A stretch of 64,000 nt of DNA from Sclerurus mexicanus (lineage: Eukaryota > Chordata > Aves > Passeriformes > Furnariidae): positions 2,441,087 through 2,505,086 of the forward strand of contig VWZF01002261.1 of assembly GCA_013396755.1 (NCBI GenBank), written 5' to 3'. A program made the position numbers and the translations under genes. Under the pieces are notes generated by a model, which worked only from the letters and a program-made list of their open reading frames with translations, did not search any database and was not told where the DNA came from. This document shows positions 41,501 to 56,500 of the stretch, in pieces (position 1 is the first letter of the stretch; every line of letters starts with the position of its first letter).

Positions 41501-44500
41501 AAGGAACATCTGCTCTGTTCAATACATATCTTGCAATACTATTGCGAAGACTTGATGAATACAGTAAGGCAATGTGAACTGCAGCTTGCAGCAGAAGTTA
41601 CCTGTCAAGTCCACTTCTGTATACAGAATATATTAGCTACTTTGGGAGGTGAGATTTTGTCTCTCAGTAATGAGAAGTCCTGTACCAAAGAGTTACAAAT
41701 TTAACTTTGAATTTACTGACTTTCATGCCTGTGTATCAACAATTTAAAAAAATTCCCTTAGTGGGTTTTCTGCTTCTAGGCAACACACTGTTACATTCAG
41801 ATCCATTTTATTTTTGCCACTGTTAGAACACCTGAGTGTATTTCAACCTGTGACCTTCAAACAGAAAAGAAAAACAATTACAGCAAGTTGCATTTTAAAT
41901 TGGATGTTACAGTGCTGCTAAAATTTATGTTTTCAGTAGGTGCTACGCGTCCAATGAATTCAGAATGACTGCACAGTATTCTGATACAGGATGTTAACTG
42001 AAAGTGTGGTGACAGAAAAAAATACACAAGCACCCATCTCAAGAAATGCAATACATAGCCTTAAAATTCCACCTGTCCCGTGGGATATTTGCTGGCCTTC
42101 AGGGGTGAATTCCACAGAAGAACACAGCGCTCCTGTAAAATGATACTCCCCTCCTACAGGACAGGTGGAATTGTAAAGCTTTGAGACTGCTGAGCCTAAA
42201 CTATTCCCCAAATCTTAAATTTTCCATTTCCACACAGACTGTGCAGCATTTGTGAAGTGGGGCTCTGCAGTCCTGCCTGAATCTAATTCAGCTCCCAGAC
42301 ACCAGCCTGACAGCCTTTGCACACGCTGGATCACAGCTCAGTCATCCTAGGGTGAGCCTGAACCCCTCAAAACGTAAAGGACAATTTACGTCAGGGAGGG
42401 CAGTGAACAGACAAGGGGAAGAAGGAGAAGGAAGCGGGCAGAGCCACGGGCTGGGAGTCCACGGCTGTGTCAGGGAGTCCCCACCGTGCCTCGGCAGCAG
42501 GCAGGGGGAAAGGACAGCCTGGGGCTGCCCAAGGCATGCTGCCTCTCAGCCTCTCTCCTCTACACCTGCTCTGAGTCTCCTCAGAGATACTCTGGAGTGA
42601 TGAAAGAATCTGTCCTCTTCTTTAGAGCTCCTCTTATAAAACATATCCTGTACTGCTTCTATTTTAAAATTGATTACTTAAAATGGATACACGAAGTGCC
42701 AAGCGATTTTTTCTGTACTGGATACATTTTAAATTAAATGCATGTGACCAAACTGAGAATGACACTTGTTATATGACTAATATAAACATCATGCTGTTTA
42801 TTTTAGGTTATGCTAATGTGATTCTGCAGGTACAGATATAAATCTTAGCTGCTGATTAATGCAAGGTTATTACACTGCTTGACCTGCTGAATGGCTGATA
42901 CTCAGAACTGTGAAAAGATCACTTAGGTAAGGTGGAAAATGAGAACTTATTAAATGCAAACTTGCTAAAAGTAGATACTGTAATAAATTCAGACTAGCTT
43001 TTGAACTAGTTATATATTTATCAGACATACAGACTGCAGACATAATTTTACAAAATAGTTACCATTGTAGATTAAATTAAAGCTCACATATCAAAGAGGC
43101 CTGGCAACTGCTGAATTTCTATATTATATGAACACAGAATAGAGTGGGTATTAATTTCTAGCCCTGACTGTACATTGTGGAGCAACAACGTAGGAAGAGC
43201 TGATAATTTAAAGAAAATTATTTTTCTAGACTCTCCATGTGTATCAACATTAAAAAATTCACAGATAAACAATGCTTGATCCACTCATTTTAGAAAGTGC
43301 CTGTTTCCATAAAGTTTCTGCAATACTCTATTTTTTTTAACCTTGCTTATACCCTTTAGTTTAGCTAAAAATACACCCTCCACACACCCCCCAGATTTTT
43401 TTTCTAGGTCATATAAAGCGGGTGTCGAGAATGAGCCAAGGAATAATCTGACTCCAGTCAGTATGATGACGCTGCAGAAACAGCCCACTCAAAGATATAT
43501 TATTACATATGGCCCATCTTGGGTTTTGCTAGAGCTAGCCAAATATATCCCACCTCTCTCCTTGTTTCATTGAAAGGGATTGCACGATGTAGCTATTACA
43601 AAATGTCACAATGTGCACAAAATCTATTGCACATACACAGAAGGTAAGTATGTCTGTGTGTACCTACTGCTCCACCCCACGCAGCCCTAGGACATGGGCA
43701 TACTTTGTGGAGAATGACAACGCACATTCCATCCTAAATGATTCCAGGACTCCAAGCATATGTGGAGTAGGCATCCATTATCTCAGCATGCATATATAGA
43801 GTCCAGAAGAATACCTTGAAAAACCTGTCAAGAGTGGAGGAAGGGCATTTAGCCACTTCCCACTGAGGTCCCTGGTATACAGCACCAAGGAGAATTAAGA
43901 GCTGCTCAATAATTTTCTCCTCAAAGACACCAAGGAATGACAGATAAAAAAATGCAGCCACTCCACATCCATAACTATCCTTCATATTTAGAACTTCCAC
44001 CAGCAGCTACAATGATTTGCAATCACAGAAAAAGGGAAATCTTACTTTGAGCTGGGGACTGGATGCTATTTCCAGCAACTGTGCCAACTTCAGTACAACT
44101 ATGACACTACAAGTTAAACCAACTCATACCATTATGACTACATAATGGCAGCAGCTTAACAAAGTAGACTTTTATTACTCAGAAACCATGTATTTTCTTA
44201 ATTTGTTTTGTGACAATCATATCCTCTAATAAAGTTTGAGGGTGTAAAAGCCTAGTTGAGCAAGCAGTTGTACATAAACAGTAGGTTGGTAACGTAACTT
44301 GGGTTAGCTCTGTAGAAGAGAACTGTATTTCACAGTCTCTCTAGTTTTGTATTATGTGCTTCCAAAATCCTGTCACCCTGGCCTCCAAGATCTCTCTTCA
44401 GGTAGTTCACTCTTTGGGCCAGTACATTCCTTAGCTTTCTTGGCTTAAAACCTAACAGCTTATTAGGATTCAAATGAAAGCATTGCTGCCTACCTGTTGA

Positions 44501-47500
44501 GAGCATACAACCAGGAACAAAGCCAGGCAGTGATATCCCAAGTTTGAATCGAGCCCGAGGGAAACAAAAAGACATCACATGGCAATCCATGTACAATGGA
44601 TCTCTTCAGCTTAATGATGCACAGACACCTAGCTCCAACGTCCTGGCTGGCACGTTCTCTGCCATGGAAGAAAACCTATCAGCTAAGACCAAGAATAGAT
44701 CAAGATAAAGTCTTAACCAGATTCTTGAGAATCCCAGCGATGAAAAGTGTTGATGTTTTTCAGCTCCACGCCATAACTGGTGTCCTGTTTTAAAACCAGT
44801 GGTAAGTTACCTTACTAAAAGAGAGCTCTTACATAAACTTCCCTTGAAAACAGAAATCACAACCATTTTTCAATTTAGCTTATAGAAAAATTATTCAAGT
44901 AATCAGAATTATTTTCCCTGTAAATTTTACACTTGCCCCTAAGGAATCAGTTGTCCCCTCCACTGTAAGTGATAGTGGGACAACTACTAGTGGAGATATG
45001 CAGTAAAGAAACTCAAGGCACCACTTTTTCACTCATCAGATGCAGCTGACATACCTGTCTATCCCACAGGCATCAGATATTACAGCTATCAGGGAGATTT
45101 GTTGAAAGACAGTCATGTTCCACAGCATGGCTCAACCTACAAATTCCAGCGTATTCCCTACTCTGATTTCCCTTTCGTGATACGAGAGAACCTTCTCAAT
45201 GAAAAGGCTTTCCTGAGCATGACACACTGCAGAAATGCTTGGATTTGAGAACTGGGAGGGAAGTTAGGAGAGGAGCCAACAGATATTACAAGGAACCAAG
45301 GATCTTCACCTCCTAACACCTCTCTTCAAAGTCTCTCAAGAATTGCAGACTACCAAGAGTTACACATTTTCTGACAGCTTTGACCACACATGTTCAGCTA
45401 TGGGTGTTCAGAGAATCTGATCTCCTTTTATGACCAGGTGACCCACCTAGGAGATGAGGGAAAGGCTGTGGATGTTTTGTAGCTAGACTTCAGCAAAGCC
45501 CTGGATGCTGTGTCCCACAGCACTCTCCTGGAGAAACTGGCAGTCCATGACTTGGACAGGTGCACTCTTTGTGGGGTAAAGAACTGTCTGAATGGCTGAA
45601 GCCGGAGAGTGGTGATGAATGGAGCTAGATGCAGTTGGTGTTCCTCAGGGGTCAGTACTGGGGACAGTCCTGTCTAATATCTCCATCAGTGACCTGAAGG
45701 AGGGGATCAAGTGCACCCTCAGTCAGTTTGCAGGTGACACCAAATTGGGTGGGAGGGTTGACCTGCAGAGGGTTCTGGACAGGCTCATGTTCTGGATGGG
45801 CCAATTGTGTGAGGTTCAATAAGGCAAAGGGCTGGGTCCTGCATTTGGGACACAACAACTCCCTGCAGTGCTGCAGGCTGGGGGAAGAGAGGCTGTTCAG
45901 GTGCCCTGCAGAAAAGGGCTGGGAGGTGTTGGTTGGCAGCCTGCTGAACATGTGCCAGCAGCGTGCCCAGGTGGCCAAATAGGCCAATGGCATCCTGGCT
46001 TGTATCAGCAATAGTGTGGCCAGCAGGACCAGAGAAGTGATTGTCCCCCTGTACTCGGCACCAGTGAGGCACAAATGCTGTGTCCAGTTCTGAGCTCCTC
46101 ACTGCAAGAAAGACATCAAGGTGCTGGAGTGTGTCCAGAGAACGGCAGTGAAGATGGTGGAGAGTCTGGAGCACAAGTGTGATGAGGAGTGGCTGAGGGA
46201 GCTGGGGGTGTTTATCCTGGAGAAAAGGAGGCTCAGGGGTGACCTTATTGTTTTCTACAACTGCCTGAAAGGAGGTTGTAGCCAGGTGGGGTCAGCCTCT
46301 CCTCCCAGGCAACCAGAGACAGGACAAGGGGAAGTGGCCTCAAGTTGCACCAGGCAAGGTTCAGGTTGGATATTACAAAAAAATTCTTCACTGAAGGAGT
46401 AGTTGAGCATTGGAACAGGCTTCCCTGGGAAGTGGTGGAATCACCATCACTGAAGTGTTCAAAAACTGAGTAGACATGGCATGGTGGTATTTGGTCAAAG
46501 CTTGGACTTGATACTCTTGGACATCTTTTCCAATCTTAATGATTCTCTTGAAAGGTTTTTCACCCAGAAGGTGGTTGGGCACTGGAACAGGCTCCGCAGG
46601 GAAGTGGTGACAGCACTGAACGTGACAGAGTTCAAGTGTTTGGGCAATACTCTCAAGACACATGGTGGGATTCTTAGGGCTCTCCTGTGAAGGGCCAGGA
46701 GTAACACAAGGATCCTTGCAGGTCCCTTCTAACCCAGGATATTCTAAGATTCTATTATAATCCATTTCCCTAGCAGGAGGAAAAAACATAAATAAAATCT
46801 CCTAAACAATTAAACTAGTGCCAAAATCCAGTTTCCAACTTGGAATTGTCATTCAGAGGATGTACAACATCAGAGTAAATTCTATTTAAATAACAGGAGG
46901 TTTAAAAGCCTTTTGTAAAATAGTAGTTAACAAAAATGACATACCTAACTGTGACTAAGTACATTGCTAAGGAAGAGGGGAAATTCTCATGTGGCTTTGG
47001 AAACATCCTTTTTCCGTCAATCTTTTTTAAGTGCACAAAGTGAGTGCAAAAGCTTTGCAAGAGCTAAAGGCACATCTCAGATTCTGCAGCACACATTGCA
47101 TATGTGAAACAGTAATTGTTTTGAGATTTCAGACATATACTGGGCTGTCATTTGAAAAAAGTGATGGATGAGAAACTGGAAACCTCAAGGAATTAGTAAT
47201 AGGATATAAAGCATTTCACCTCTAGGTCACCAGTTCAAATTCAACCAGGTTGGTAGTGACCAAAAGTAGTTACCATCTGGCAGCTGTTCTCTGGCTGATG
47301 TAAATTGAGTTGAGGGTCTCAGCGCATTTCCTAGTGGACAGGTGTCCTTAGCACAAAAAAACACCATAATTAACTCTCTGTTTGGCTTTCTCAGCAAAGC
47401 CACTGAACAACGAATAGAAGACTGAGCTGTATTCCAGGTCAGCATGAAAGCATGTTGGCTGCAGAGCACTGCAGATTCTTAATCATAATTCCTCTTTATA

Positions 47501-50500
47501 TTTTAAGACACGCAGATTAGGGAGTGACTTAATTTATCATCATTACATTAAACAGAGTAGCTTTTCCAACTCAAGACAGAGCTTATGTGCTGCTATTTCT
47601 GCTCAGTGCAGATTTTTTTTCAATGTGCAGCTACAGCAGAGTTTGGAATCACAGTGAATGAATGCGAAGTATAATGACATTATTAAAAATGGTACATTTA
47701 CTCTAACAGATACACACAGTTTCAAAAACCCACACACTACACAGGACAGAGACACAGAAAAAACCCTTGGGTTTAGATTATTTGATACAAACTGTTGGCT
47801 AAGATTATGCAACTTTGGAAATGAGAGGAGACGATGTAAATTAAAAAATGAAGGCAGCATCCTTTAAGTCAACACCACCACCAAAGGGCTTTTGCTGAAG
47901 AATACCATCCACAGTTTTTATAAGAGTATTTAAATGGACCTTGCATCATGAAGTTCTGACTCATGACTCTTTCAAGAAACAAACAATACACAGTTCTAGG
48001 CAGAACTGTGTGTGACCAAGGCTTCAAAGTGCTACGCATGAAAAACACTGGGGAAAAAACCCCATTCCCTTATGCAGAGTTTTCCTCAATAAGAACTGGA
48101 AAATTTACTGAGCCTACTTATGGCCAATCTATACTTTGCACAAGACATGGGACCAGTTGTGTATGGTACGACCTTCTGATAAGGCACCATCTAAACCACC
48201 TGTTGCCATGAATTTTTGGAATAGCCCTGGAACTACTCAAAGCTGTGTTTTGTCACCTTGAGTTAAACACAGCCAGAGCTCATAAGTGGCTGGAACACGG
48301 CATTTTGGGCTGAAGGGTTTGATGCAGTTTAAGCAGTAGCTGACTTTGAAAAGTTCTTAGCACGCCTTCAGATAACATTAACTTTAAATAAACTTGCTGA
48401 ATACTCATGTAAATTATTTCCATTTGGCTGTCTCATTATTCAATATGCTTTCAAGGAACATGGTGATGAAAGAAGAAAAATACCTCTTTCTAACATAACC
48501 ATACTGGCAAGAGGATCAACATTATCAGTATTCAAAGAATGTCTTGGCAGGATAAACCTTCATAAAAAGAAGGAGCACTAGCTAATCCAAGTTGTCAAAA
48601 TAGCAATAGTACTTCAAGGGTTGATCTGCAAAGTGATTCATTATTTATTGCTAATGCAAACAAAACATTCTGAGCAGAAAGAGCAATCGATTATCTCCTA
48701 TCTCAGAAATCCACTGATGGAGAGTACTCAATAAATGAACCCAAAGAGGGGTGATAAAAGAACATCTCTTTTCTTACTTACTAAAAAACAACCCAAAGGC
48801 TGGAAGAGCATTGTTTGATTTCTTTTCTGGGAAGAACCACACTTAATGGTAATATTTTCCAAACTCAACACAGATAAGAAATGTAGCAGAACTAGAAGAA
48901 AAAGTTGTGGAAGTTTCACTCAAAAGCATAAGACATACACCTGTTAAAAAACCCCAACCAAACGTGGTGTAAACAAAACATGCAATGTATTGTTGACCCT
49001 AAAACCATACATACAATCAACAGCTCTGTAAGAGGCCTGACTTGTCAAAATAAGTTTCTGCTAGAAACAATTAGGTGGCCACTTTCAGATGCCTCACCTC
49101 AGACATTTCTGTGAAAGTTTCAGCCTCATTACACTCTTCTCTGGGAAAGCAAGGGCTGTGCTTTCATAGACTCACAGAATGGTTTGGGCTGGAAGGGACC
49201 TTAAAGATCATGCAGTTCCAACTCCCCTCCCATGGGCATGGACACCTTCGACTAGACTAGCTTGCTCAAAGACTCATCCAAACTTCCATTCTCCTTTAAC
49301 TTCATACAAAATACAGGACTATAAAAACTGGCGGCATTTGGTTTTGGTTCTTTTGGGGTACAGGGGGAAAGGGTGTTGTGTTTGGGTTTTTTGGTGTGGC
49401 TTTTTTTTTAAGTACTGGTTTGCAAATTATTGAGATTTCTTTGAAATACACTTTGATTTACACTTTTTCACTTACTACCCTTTCTAGTCTCTCAACCCAT
49501 CTTTCCTTGTCTCCTTCTGTCACAGCTTATTCCTGTTATCTTCTTGCTTTTTAAGCTTCAGAACCTGATCGTACTCCCGATGTGTATCTTCTTCCATTGC
49601 AACAGAAAGTATTGGCTCAGCCTCAAGAATCTGGGATTCTAAGAACTCCTCTGAATAACTGCATATACAATTTGTTTTTAAATGAATATGTAATCTATGA
49701 GATACATGAAAAATAAAGCTATTCTAAGAAGTTGATTCTTTCTCCTGGTATACTTCAAACAAAAATATAATAGATACCAGAAAAAAACCACATCATCGAC
49801 AACCCTATTCAGCAGAGTAATATTGTAGCACGGGTATGCTGTAGAATCAGTATAGAAAAAAACCCTTCTGATCTGAATTAATAATTGTAAGGACAATAAC
49901 AGCATCTAAAGGAAAAGGTAAAGAATATTCATGCTCTGTGATAAGGTAAAATGAATGCACATTGACCTACTGCAAGTTCCTCTACACTGGAAATTCAGAA
50001 TTTCAAATTTCTTAAAAGGTATGATGCAATAGTAGTTTTTTATTTTACAAGGAATGACAACAGCAGTAGAAAGACAGGAGTCTGCATCCGAATTTATGTT
50101 CAGTTCTTTATTTTCAGACTATTGTAAAGCATCTTCACAGTCACAGAGACAGACTACACTTTCTGACTTCTTAAGCCTGTAATTTTCCCATCTCGGCAAC
50201 AGCTACTGAGCGACCTCTTGTGATGAAACATTTGAATGCTTTCACACTTGTTTTCCTTTTTTCTAAATAAATTAAATGAACAAAAGGAAGGCAGTGTAAA
50301 ATGATCAGCACCATCTCTGTCATGACAACGAATTATACTGCCTGAATGGGGTATTGAAGAATGTACCTCTGAAGCCAGTAGGATACGTAGCCAAAACCAA
50401 CTTGCAATGGCAACTATCACATCATTTCTGCAGTATTGTGAAAAAGATATGGGATCACCTTCTTGCACATTATTGTCATTGTATTAAAATAAGCAGAGAA

Positions 50501-53500
50501 AATAAAAACAAAAAACAAGATATGCAATAGTCTAATCAAAGGAGATGAAATCAAAATACTATAAAAAAATCATTTGCAACTTGCCAGAGAGGGCAAAACT
50601 AAACCACCAATACAGACAAAATTAGTTTTATTAACCAACATTTAAGACCAATATTGTGAACCACTGTTAGACATATCAAGGAGCTCAGCGTGATACTAGA
50701 AGCAGATACCCCTCGAGATCTCTGATTTCAAATTCTCAGTGCTCCCAATGAAGTAAGACTACAAGTAGCTACACTTTCTCAGCTTTGAAATACTAATTTT
50801 GTAGCCAGCCAAAAGGCTGGCTTTTGTTTTTCATGGTATCTACACACAAAGTTTAGAAATACACACATAAATATAATCAGAGAATGTTAAACAACTCCAG
50901 AAAAGGAAGAGCAATCTGTTTTCATTCCAGGAAAGCACACAGTGTCACTTATTATTTCCACTGAAAAGGCACTGAAGTGTGAATTTTTGGTTGATAACTG
51001 ATGAAAACTGCTCAATGAACAGGCCAAATTTCAACAAACAACACTATTTTAGAACAGAAACAGAATTGCTGAGGGATCTGGCCACGAGATGTCACTCTCT
51101 ACTTTGTGGCAACTTGGAAATTCATTAGCACGACTTTCCTCTCTGAGGTGTCAAAAGCCAGGGTACAGCCAATGAAATTCACTACATTAAATCTGGGTCA
51201 GGTAAAGGCAAACTGCTCAACATGTGATTTCTGTGGTTGTGTGTCTAATTTCTGTAGCTGTGCTGTAGCATTACCACTCAGTACCATGTGAAGTCAAAAT
51301 AGGCTCCAAGTAGTCTCTGAATTCATTCCCCCAAGTCTAAACAAAAATCAACTAGCTCAATTAAAATCCGTTGTTGTAACATGTTACTGTTCTTACACCC
51401 ATGCACCAAACTGTTTTGAATATTTTAACCTTTTTAAATAAAATCATTGTTATGTATTGAGCTCTTATGACTCAGCACACAGCAGGCTACCTGTATGAGG
51501 TATAGCTCTACCCAGTTAAATAACCTAAACAAAAAAGTCTTTCAAGTTTTTTCAGTCGGCTTTGGCTAACACTTGATCAGGTCCTGTGGTCTACTAAGGT
51601 CTCACTTCTTTGTTTGCAAAATACCACCAACATGTTTACTAGCCACTAGCATGTAAAATAATTTTTTATACTTCATATATCTAACCAGGCATCTGTTGGA
51701 AGAGACCAAAAATATCTGAGCCTGAGTTTTAGAAGTTGAAGATCAAAATCTGCAGCCAATATAAATACACAACTGTGAATGGAAAACATAAGTGGAAGTC
51801 CGAAGTCCAAAACAAAGCTATGATGAAAGAAAATTCCTAGGAATTAAAGATTTATATAAGTTTTAGATGAACTGCATAAATTCATCAGAAACTGATCCTT
51901 TAGACACCTGATAGAGAGAAACTCATCATTACCTTATTATGTATTAATGTTATCCTCAGGTCTGGTTTTATGATACCATATGCTGTCAGTAGATCTTGGA
52001 CTTTTTTCAGTTCTTCCTTACATTTTCTACTTGTTGAGTAAAACTGCTTTCTGACAGGAAGATTCTTAAACAAATTGAGGACTGTTACTGTGGTACCTGC
52101 AAGCAGGTGATAAAAAATAAGTAGAAATTACACTGAAAGCAAATCACTGACTGGATATTGAGGAAACTTCATGTTTGTATGCTGCTCCCCCAAAAAGTAT
52201 CTATAGACCTCAAGAGCTATGATTCTCCTCCTTTATTTAGAGTTATGACTGCAGCATTAAGCTTTCTTTCATGCACACTGACAATAGTGAGAATCAACAC
52301 TAAATAAAGATGAAGACTCTTTCAGTGAGTATTAAGTTAGTTTTCACTAGTAACATGATTAACAGACTAGAATCTAATAAGACATATCTAGAGGAAAAGG
52401 AACACTGTGCTTCATTAAAGGCCTTCACAAGCCTTTGCTTTAGGGTAGTTCCTGAAGAGCCAGATACCTCTGTTCAAGGTACAATACACAGTGGGAGGAG
52501 GAATATTCAGCTACCAACACAGTCACATAAATTCCGAGCCCATAAGGACAATGCTAAGAGTTAAATACATGTAACAGAATGCAGTCAAACATTCAACAAT
52601 TTTGACAAAAGGCAAGGCAATGCAACCCACAGGTTTCCCAGCCATGGAAACTACTACAGTCTAAATCTCAAAAGGAATCCCTTGTTAAAATTAGCTACAC
52701 ACCCTTCCTGCTATTCCTTGGTATAGCAGCAGGGCAACTCCTCCTCCTTTAAGCAAGGATTTTACTCCTACAGAAACATCACTTTGGTCCTGAACAAATC
52801 TTTCATACAGACCTGGAACATTGAATTTTTATAGCTTTTATTTCCACTGTCATCTGGAAATGACTCAGAGAAGGATAAACTAGTTTATAATTACTATTTA
52901 AAACAACTTCCAAAACATATCATTTCTTATGATATGACAACACATTCTCAGCTGACAGACATAAGGCAAGAAACGTTGACAGCTGCAAGGATTTCATACT
53001 CAGCCTTCAAGTATAGAACAGGTATTTCAACATCACACAGAGCCTCAGACAAAATACTTCTGACACAGTGCAACACCAGAACAATGATATCCTACCTTGC
53101 CCTAGATGGGAAGGCTTTTTAGAAGTTACATGCCCATTACTATTCAAGGCATACTGAGTGCTGATATCATCAGCAGCTGTCTTGGTTGTGACCAAAACCT
53201 GAAGAGAGTGATTTTAAAAAAAAATGTGTTAATCGGGGATAGAAAAGTTCAGAATGAGTTAGATAAGCTTCGCTACCACTCTTACCACTGCATTACTTTA
53301 GTCACCATAATTACATTTAATTAGTTTATAAAATTTTTCTTCTAAAGGTGTTTCTTACAGGCACGGAAACATTCTGCATTTTTTATTATTCATATTTCCA
53401 TCCATTTAACTAATTGCATTCCTATCACACTAATACACAAAGCACAACAATTCCTACTTCCTACAACACAGGCTAAATAAACAACTAAATCAATGGACAA

Positions 53501-56500
53501 TTTGGCATTTTTATCCTTTGTGAGAAAAGGCAGACTATGACAACTCCTTAAATTTATGTGAGATTCAACAAACCTAACGATTACTCTCAAACAGCATATT
53601 ATCTTTCCACACCCAAACATATCTGGCAATCAATCACTGCATGTTTTGTAAGCTATTAAGGTAATGCACAGATGGCTTTAGCAAGAGCAGTCATAAACCA
53701 GAGTTCAGCTACCAACATTTTGAACAACAGAACCACTGCACTTTAACCACCTGAAAGACAAAGTTTATCACACATACAGTCCTTCAGGATATTTTGGTTT
53801 ATTTTAGTGTCTCGTATGAATCATTAGGAGTTCAGTCATGCCTCTGGAGAGAAAAACAGTAACTGGTTAATTGGAAATGACAATACTACAGACCTACTTA
53901 AGGGCCAATAGTAAATACCTCCAAACTGAAACTTCAGGGGGCAATTTGGGTAGGCAGAACGCAATCAATGCTAGAAGTGTTTAATTAATGTAATTACTGA
54001 TACAAGGATTGAAGTAATACCTATTAAAGCATTTCATACACTCAGGCCACCTCCCATCTCTTATGAAATGTACCATAGAGCTGATTAGATGCTCAGAACA
54101 GATGGCATTCTGCTCTGACAATGCATTAGAAGGAACCAATGACTGAGGTCTGTCATCATCTAGCAAAACACCAACATTTTTGAAAGCATCTTTGGAAATC
54201 TCCATCCAAACACACAACCTACTTCTGCCTACTGTAATTTGAATGTAGCCCAAGGTAGCAAGGAGTCAAGCTCTAACATCATCTCTCCTGACCACAGCAG
54301 CTGATGGTTCCAATCACACACAGAAATCGCTATCTCCTTGCAGGATCTAATCCTTGGCAGACTTAAAGAATCCAAAACTTGACCTCGGTGCAGCATGAAT
54401 ACAGAAAGGCAGAACACAACAGAACTGGGAGATGCTGTGCCTTTAACAGCCTGAGCACTTTTCAGATGGGTTTGAACAAATCCACTTACTTTCAGCCAAC
54501 AAGTTAAATCATAAATATCAGTACAGTGCCAATCCTTTCAACACAAACATATGGATTGGATTCAGGCAGGCAAGGTAGCAGGTTCCTGTTTAGTCATGGG
54601 GACAAAGTTTGTGCAATTGCAGTCACATACATGTCAAAGAGCAATAAGGAGCCCAGCAAGATCCCATGACTGCTGATCACCTAGATAAGAAGGCAGAAAT
54701 GGTTACTGGAATGGTAGCTATGTGGGCCATCAGTTACCTGAAATTATTTCTCCAGGCTACCACCTGCTGCTCCTCATTTTGATTTACCCTAATTTAAGTA
54801 GAAAACTCTTTGACATTATATTCCCTCATACACGAGAAAAGAAAACACAACACAGTCTATCTCTGACCTGTTCTGATTGTGGAAAATAAACAGAGCACTG
54901 CTGTGACCAGTGTGACAGAAGGGCAGGACTGACACTGACTAGAAATTCCTATGACATGGCTTCTGGGGTTGGGGGAAAGGCAGCACACACAAGCCAAATG
55001 GTTTGGAAAGCATATCCTGGGCAGGCTGCTGCAACATTCAAAGTCTTTGCATTGGGATTTTAATAAAACTTTTGCAAACACACCCAGACAAAAGAAATCA
55101 TAAATCAAAGACTAAACACATTTATAGCAACTGCTCACCTCTGATATGCTGCAAATCGATCCCAGAGCTTCCCCACGGAAACCATATGTTGTCAATCTTT
55201 CAAGGTCCTCAGAAGAGCTTATTTTTGAGGTGTAGTGTTTAATGGCCATAAATGGAACATCCTCAACCTGGATTCCACTGCCATTGTCTCTTACTTCTAT
55301 TTTGTTAAACCCATAATTCTCCTGAAAAGAGACAAAAACACAATGGAGCACTAGAGCAACCAAATTAAGACACAAGTTTGAAGCAGCCAAGGTTGCACCT
55401 TCCAGCCAACCACATAGAAGTGGGAGTTTTGCTTAGTGGGAGGAACTGAGTAAATATTCAATGTCTCTGTTTAAGGGGGAAAAAAAAAAGAAAAATACAA
55501 CAAGTAGGATAACACTGATGGTTTCTCTAACTAAATAATGTAATTCATACCCTGTGGATTGAAAACAGCATGTTAATATAAATACAGTAAAACTAAAACA
55601 GAGATTAAATAAAATTTTTTTTTAAACTATGATGAAATTTGCAAAACCTAAGCTCAAAAAGAGACCCATAGCTGGAAAGTTAAAGACTTTCTCACCTCTT
55701 TTCACTTCTCTTACCTACTTGGTATCAATTTCTTTGAAATCACCCAAATGCAGCCCTGCACCCATTAAAGTCAGCAGGCCCTCATTTAGAACCATTTTCA
55801 ATTTCAGTCTTGATTTATGCAATTTCATTACTTCAGTAGTTTTCCAGGTTCTGTGTTCTGTCTCAATATAGAGAAGCAAACTTCTAATGGGTGACAGTAA
55901 AAAGCTTCTAAAGAGAGGAAATATTTTACAGAAAGAAGCAAAGGTTCCTAGAGGCTCTTTTAAAACAGCTTTCAAGGAAGCAAAGTTCAATCTTTGTGAT
56001 TTACCTTTACATATATGCAATACATATTTTACTGAATTCCAATTTAAATATGTCATTTCAATAAGCACCAGCAAAAACAGGGTAAAACTCTGAAAACTCA
56101 GATATTCACAACAGCTAAATAAAAGACGGAATTCAGGTTCTATATCATCTCAAACATATGCAGCTAAAAATGCTTCCTTCCAGCTACACTATAATGTGCA
56201 CATCAGAATCACACCCAAAAGAACCACAAGCCAGGAGGAGAAAGTAATTAGAGCTGCAGGATCACTAACTGAGCTTCTTTTACAGAAGCACAACTGACTC
56301 TTTGAAAACATTATGATGCAACACACAGAAAAATGTGCTGTCATGTCATCCAAGCAGCCTTAAAACTAGTTTTGCTTAGAAAGAATATCTTCAGTAGTGG
56401 CTACCATCACAGATGCTGGACGGAGCATGCAATGGTAGAATGCTGAAAGCTGACTGATTAAACAGAAAAACTTTGCTGTCTCATGTGAGCCTATACTGAA

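Noticed and set aside
41315..41704. 129-codon open frame on the plus strand in a PMS1 intron
   Set aside because: It begins with GTG rather than ATG, overlaps no splice-matched exon, lies opposite PMS1 and resembles no known protein.
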